A DNA stretch of 64,000 nt from Rotaria sordida (lineage: Eukaryota; Rotifera; Eurotatoria; Philodinida; Philodinidae): NCBI GenBank assembly GCA_905250125.1, contig CAJNOL010000149.1:160730-224729 (forward strand), read 5' to 3'. A program made the translations under genes and the position numbers. Positions 60,194 to 64,000 of this stretch are shown piece by piece. Below the pieces are notes generated by a model. It did not search any database and had not been told where the DNA came from. It was given only the letters and a program-made list of their open reading frames with translations. Numbering within the stretch: position 1 is the first letter of the stretch; each line of letters starts with the position of its first letter.

Positions 60194-60895
60194 ATGTATT
60201 CACCAAACAACAATGACGAACAAGGTAATGATGCATTAAATGCAGTTCAATCACAAATTAATCAAAAAACAAACGATTCATTGGAATCAACACGTCGTAT
60301 GATTGGTTTCGTTGCCGAATCTCAAGAAATCGGTTCAAATACAATGGTAATGCTTGATGAACAAGGTGAAAAACTCAAGCGAATTGAAGTAAGAATTTCT
60401 TTTTAATTTTTCTTTTTCAAACTAGTTATATTCTTAAACATAAATTAGACTGGTCTTGATAATATTCATGCTGGAATGACTGAAGCTGAAAAAAATTTAA
60501 CTAATTTACAAAAATGTTGTGGCTTATGTGTTCTACCATGGCAACGTTTTCGTACACAACATCGACCATATTCAAATGGTAGTTCAGCATTTAATAGTGA
60601 AACATCATCACCTACAACTAAAGAACCTAAATTACGTATAGCTAGTGATGAAGGAATGCCTAATGGTGGTTATATAAATCGTATTACAAATGATGATCGT
60701 GAAACAGAAATGGATGATAATTTAACATTAGTTAGTAGTTACCTTGGTAATCTTAAAAATATGGCACTTGATATGGGTGATACAATAACCGAGCAAACTA
60801 ATCGAACTGAACGTATTACAAAGAAAACTGAAGCTGGAATGGAACGTGTTGAAGGTGCTAATAAAAAAGCACAATATTTGATTCGACATGGTTAA
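60194..60895 (+). CDS. SNAP25: SNAP-25 t-SNARE (Qbc)
   Basis: This plasma-membrane t-SNARE contributes two helices to the exocytic SNARE bundle with syntaxin and synaptobrevin. Exons 60194-60388 and 60449-60895, with a 60-nt GT-AG intron, give 213 residues (mammalian 206). The N-terminal Qb helix (about residues 25-85) contains STRRMIGFVAESQEIGSNT and MVMLDEQGEKLKRIE, with the zero-layer Gln. The palmitoylation cluster is KCCGLCVLPW, three Cys here against four in mammals. A linker with Asn and Ser follows. The Qc helix contains DDNLTLVSSYLGNLKNMALD, EQTNRTERI and ANKKAQYLI. The ATG at 60,194 begins MYSPNNNDEQ, a divergent leader. Confidence 0.95.
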
Positions 60896-61343
60896 TTATA
60901 TTTTTTATATTTTTTGAATGTTCTTATATTATTTTCTTTTGTGTTTATGTGCGTGCTTAAGTGTATTTATGTGTTGTTGCCATAGTATGAAAAGAAAAAT
61001 GAAGATTATTCATCGAATAAAATTGATTATAAGTAAGAAAAATATAGTCTATTGACAAAGCACTAAAATCAATAAATAAAACTGTTTGAGATTTAATAAT
61101 CACTGAAAAAAAAAATACTAACATTCTTTGGTGTTATCAGCATGACAAGGCATTACTGATACTAGTTCACATGACGTGTTTTTTGTATGCTAATGTATAT
61201 ATAAATACGTACGATTGACATGTATTCAAAACATCACTTTAGCGACGTATATCATTAACAAGGTAAAATCGCACACAATAGAACGTATAGTCAATAAATA
61301 TACACTTGCAACTCAAGGTTTTATATTGCGTTATAAAAAAAAA
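60896..61343. other. SNAP-25 3' flank and upstream region of the TIR gene
   Basis: This 448-bp AT-rich interval has AATAAA-like signals near 61,017 and 61,073 that could end SNAP-25. The frame of the next gene is open back to 61,215, but the upstream part looks non-coding. Confidence 0.5.
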
Positions 61344-63665
61344 ATGAGTGATGATTTAACTTCTGTACAAGATCAAATGGTACATGATGAATTTATTGAT
61401 AATTTAAAATCTTTATCTGTGTCACAATCGTCATGTACTTATGCTGATGGTATTAAAGAACTACATACTCAACTGAAACGTTCACTACAGAATGGTTTAA
61501 GCAACAATAAAGCATTTGCTTTTAGAATTGTTGATAATTTCTATCGAATAGTTCCATTATTTGATAAAATATTGTCAAACGATGATAAAAATGATCATAA
61601 TAATTTTATTCAAACAAAAAATTTCTTGGAAACATTAACAAAAGCTTTTGATGGCGTATGTTTTTTTGAAATATTTACTGTACTTAAAGATGTATCACCA
61701 GTTCAACTTATATTTCAAAATTATATTGTTCTACTTAAAGAAACTTATTTTACTGACAATGATAAATATGATGATCTTGTTAGTTGTTTATTGCCTATTA
61801 TAGCATATTCAAGTGTATTCACACCAGTAACTGAAGATAAAATTCCAATAAATCTTCTTACATATTTACTAACATTTACTAAACGTCATTGGTTATTTCA
61901 ACATCGAGAAACAATTATTAAAAATATTCTTGGTTTAATAAAAGCTTTTTCAAAAAATCCTTTACTTGTACCAATGATTATTCGTAATGAATGGCCTCAT
62001 GCATGTGTTCAATGGTTAGTTAATAATGATACAAAAAATAATCTAAGACCATCTTATATAATTGATTATTTAATATGTCTTATTATTCAAAAACTTGCTC
62101 GACATACAATTGGTGTTCAAATTCTTAATCAATTAAATTGTCTAAAACGACTTGATGAATATAAAGAAGTAATGAAAAACTATCACACAGAAATTCAAAA
62201 CAATTGTTTATGTGTTATTCAATCTATGATCTATGCACTTTTAATGGAAGAAGATGAAATCAAACAAATATCATTATCAAATGATAATCGAACGTGTCAT
62301 GTAATTAATGAACTTGTATTATATACAATTAAAGCATCCCATGCTGACTATTTCTTTTATGAATGTTTTCATGTATCAGAAATGTTAAGTGTACTTAGTA
62401 AATTATTTGTTAATGATAATATACTTTTAAAAATTGTTAATGAAAATAATCAATTATTTGATTGTTTATGTCAATTAATGATTCATTTTGTTAATATAAT
62501 TCATGATACAAATCGAGTACATCAACCAACTGATGATGAAACATTACTTTCATTAACAAATCTTTTTTGGAGTATATCATTTCATCAATGTTATCATGAA
62601 AAATTTCAAACAAATTCAATACTTATGAATATATTATCAAATTTAGCTACATCATCATCTTTATATACATGTATAAAAATAAAATTAATTCCACGTGATA
62701 TGTGTTCATTAAAAAAAGCAGCTGAAGGAATTTTATGGAATTTAAAACCATCATTACCATCAATATCAAGTCAAATATCAAATGAAAAAATTGAACAACA
62801 ACCACTTGCTATGATTAGTTATTCACATAGTGATGCAATATTTTGTCGAGAACTTGTTGAACATTTATCTGCTTATGTTCCTACTTGGGTTGATTATAAA
62901 CAAACGCAAGGTACAGTTGCTCATTCAGATGATGTTTGGGAAGAAATTGCTCATGCTATGGAAATGGCTACTGTTATTGTTTTACTTGTTTCAAAAGATT
63001 ATTATAATTCGAAATCATGTCGACAAGAACTTTCATATGCAAGTGATACACTTAAAAAACGTATTATACCTGTTTATGTTCCTAATCAACAATATCGAGC
63101 TAGTGGTTGGCTTGGTATTCGAATAGCTGGACAAAAATATATTCATTTTGGACGAAAATCATTTGCAGATGCTATTAAAGAACTTTCATCTACAATTCTT
63201 ACTGATCAAAAATCTGTTGTTGTATCATCAACACAGCCAGTTACATATTCATCATCTGAACCAATTCCAAAAACAATGACCAATGAAGAAAATAAATTAT
63301 TATTAACATTACAAAATTGGACAAAAAAAGATATTCAAAAATGGTTTGATGATAATCATATACATAATGATTTAATAACACTTTATATTGAACAATTTCA
63401 TACTGGTACATCGCTTATTGTTTATGCACGTCATGTAAAATTATTTTATCGTCATGAATATATTCGAATATTTAAAAACTATTCGAAAATATTTCATGGA
63501 AAAGAACTTAATACACTTGATTTTATTACATTTGTTGATGCTCTTTATCGTTTACGTACTGAATATGATCCAAATTCTACTATAGAAGATAGTTATGAAA
63601 AATCTAATGAACAACAATTATCATGCTCAGTAAAAACTTCAGAAGAAGCAACGGCTCAACTATAA
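61344..63665 (+). CDS. Intronless ARM-like / TIR / SAM-like protein
   Basis: It is a cytosolic signalling or NADase-type TIR protein of about 773 residues, encoded in one exon. Residues 1-470 are helical repeat-like sequence (for example TLTKAFDGVCFFEIF, IIKNILGLIKAFSKNP, ADYFFYECFHVSEML), which I read as armadillo-type from the helix pattern, with no precise family. The TIR domain (about 488-620) begins PLAMISYSHSDAIFCREL, includes ATVIVLLVSKDYY and has Glu562 in SCRQELSYA, where SARM1-type TIR NADases carry the catalytic Glu. It ends near RIIPVYVPN and KYIHFGRK. A SAM-like helical domain (about 652-745) begins LQNWTKKDIQKWFDDNHI. The inner ATG (MSDDLTSV) is chosen over one 43 codons upstream (61,215) because the added residues look like translated untranslated sequence and follow no upstream motif. 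The domain order differs from SARM1 (ARM-SAM-TIR). Confidence 0.8.
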   Translation: MSDDLTSVQDQMVHDEFIDNLKSLSVSQSSCTYADGIKELHTQLKRSLQNGLSNNKAFAFRIVDNFYRIVPLFDKILSNDDKNDHNNFIQTKNFLETLTKAFDGVCFFEIFTVLKDVSPVQLIFQNYIVLLKETYFTDNDKYDDLVSCLLPIIAYSSVFTPVTEDKIPINLLTYLLTFTKRHWLFQHRETIIKNILGLIKAFSKNPLLVPMIIRNEWPHACVQWLVNNDTKNNLRPSYIIDYLICLIIQKLARHTIGVQILNQLNCLKRLDEYKEVMKNYHTEIQNNCLCVIQSMIYALLMEEDEIKQISLSNDNRTCHVINELVLYTIKASHADYFFYECFHVSEMLSVLSKLFVNDNILLKIVNENNQLFDCLCQLMIHFVNIIHDTNRVHQPTDDETLLSLTNLFWSISFHQCYHEKFQTNSILMNILSNLATSSSLYTCIKIKLIPRDMCSLKKAAEGILWNLKPSLPSISSQISNEKIEQQPLAMISYSHSDAIFCRELVEHLSAYVPTWVDYKQTQGTVAHSDDVWEEIAHAMEMATVIVLLVSKDYYNSKSCRQELSYASDTLKKRIIPVYVPNQQYRASGWLGIRIAGQKYIHFGRKSFADAIKELSSTILTDQKSVVVSSTQPVTYSSSEPIPKTMTNEENKLLLTLQNWTKKDIQKWFDDNHIHNDLITLYIEQFHTGTSLIVYARHVKLFYRHEYIRIFKNYSKIFHGKELNTLDFITFVDALYRLRTEYDPNSTIEDSYEKSNEQQLSCSVKTSEEATAQL

Positions 63666-64000
63666 AACAAAGACAGTTTTTATTTTTCAGTGTTATTTTA
63701 TAATAGATATTTTATTTAAAATTAACAATAAATCTTTTTTAATTTTAAATTTATAATTCTTTCCATACGAAAAGTTCATCGCATAATTTTGACTGTTTCA
63801 TTAAATTCAAAAAACGAAAAAACAAAAAAATTTTCTCTTGCAACTTGCTCCAATCTCAACGAAGTTAGATTGTGATACGAAGAACAGTTTAATGACTAAA
63901 AGACAAATATTTGAATAAATTTCGTATATAATATAATATATATATCCATATTCTCTATGTAAATCAACTAAAGGTACATTATCTAGTCATATATCTAAAG
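63666..64000. other. 3' flank of the TIR gene
   Basis: AT-rich sequence with an AATAAA signal near 63,727 that could polyadenylate the TIR transcript. Nothing else is recognised up to the window end. Confidence 0.5.

Noticed and set aside
1..64000. CRISPR arrays, bacterial operons, tRNA and rRNA genes
   Set aside because: No spaced short direct repeats, no bacterial gene organisation and no recognisable RNA gene sequence were seen. A covariance-model search was not possible, so small RNA genes may be missed.

Overview
This window is animal nuclear DNA. It is AT-rich, with many short GT-AG introns (mostly 50-75 nt) and metazoan genes: a TGIF-type homeobox gene, WDR7/rabconnectin-3 beta, Wee1, SNAP-25, GABA-B receptor and PIWI fragments. 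A decayed F-box/LRR-like gene at 43-44.6 kb belongs, from memory, to a family that is very abundant in bdelloid rotifers. Together with the intron sizes and the wealth of non-autonomous DNA elements this suggests a bdelloid rotifer (Rotaria/Adineta type). That is an inference, not a database result.

Layout. 0.75-2.1 kb: TGIF-like homeobox gene (minus). 2.1-9.3 kb: long non-coding interval rich in microsatellites. 9.3-9.9 kb: four-EF-hand protein (plus). 9.9-17.2 kb: gene desert with an inverted-repeat element (12.5-13.3 kb) and a complete 1,177-bp hAT-like non-autonomous element (14,829-16,005) that has 8-bp target duplications and carries a small two-exon gene. 17.2-19.8 kb: mitochondrial pyrimidine-nucleotide carrier, SLC25A33/36 type (minus). 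21.9-31.5 kb: WDR7 (plus, 27 exons including 28- and 36-nt microexons). 33.3 kb: 3' end of an unknown gene next to a 10-N assembly gap. 34.0-40.2 kb: a glutamine-amidotransferase/carbamoyl-phosphate-synthase protein (minus) that ends after the first CPSase half and has lost its key catalytic residues. 41.9-47.4 kb: a block of broken genes, namely a PIWI N-domain fragment, an F-box/LRR-like pseudogene and a GABA-B receptor pseudogene interrupted by a piggyBac-type MITE. 49.9-50.8 kb: an unrecognised single-pass membrane protein (plus). 51.5-52.1 kb: a foldback repeat whose relatives lie in introns of WDR7 and Wee1. 54.0-54.9 kb: lysophosphatidate acyltransferase. 55.1-55.7 kb: TMEM220-like protein. 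56.1-59.5 kb: Wee1-type kinase (all minus). 60.2-60.9 kb: SNAP-25 (plus). 61.3-63.7 kb: an intronless protein with an armadillo-like N-terminus, a TIR domain and a SAM-like C-terminus (plus).

The genes do not form a single pathway. WDR7 (V-ATPase regulation on synaptic vesicles) and SNAP-25 (vesicle fusion) share a cell biology, but the neighbourhood looks like ordinary animal gene order. The best candidates for something new are the CPS-like half-length pseudoenzyme, the ARM-TIR-SAM protein, the hAT-like element with its cargo gene, and two apparent introns that start with AT instead of GT. All exon models come from manual reading of splice signals and reading frames. No transcripts or searches were available.
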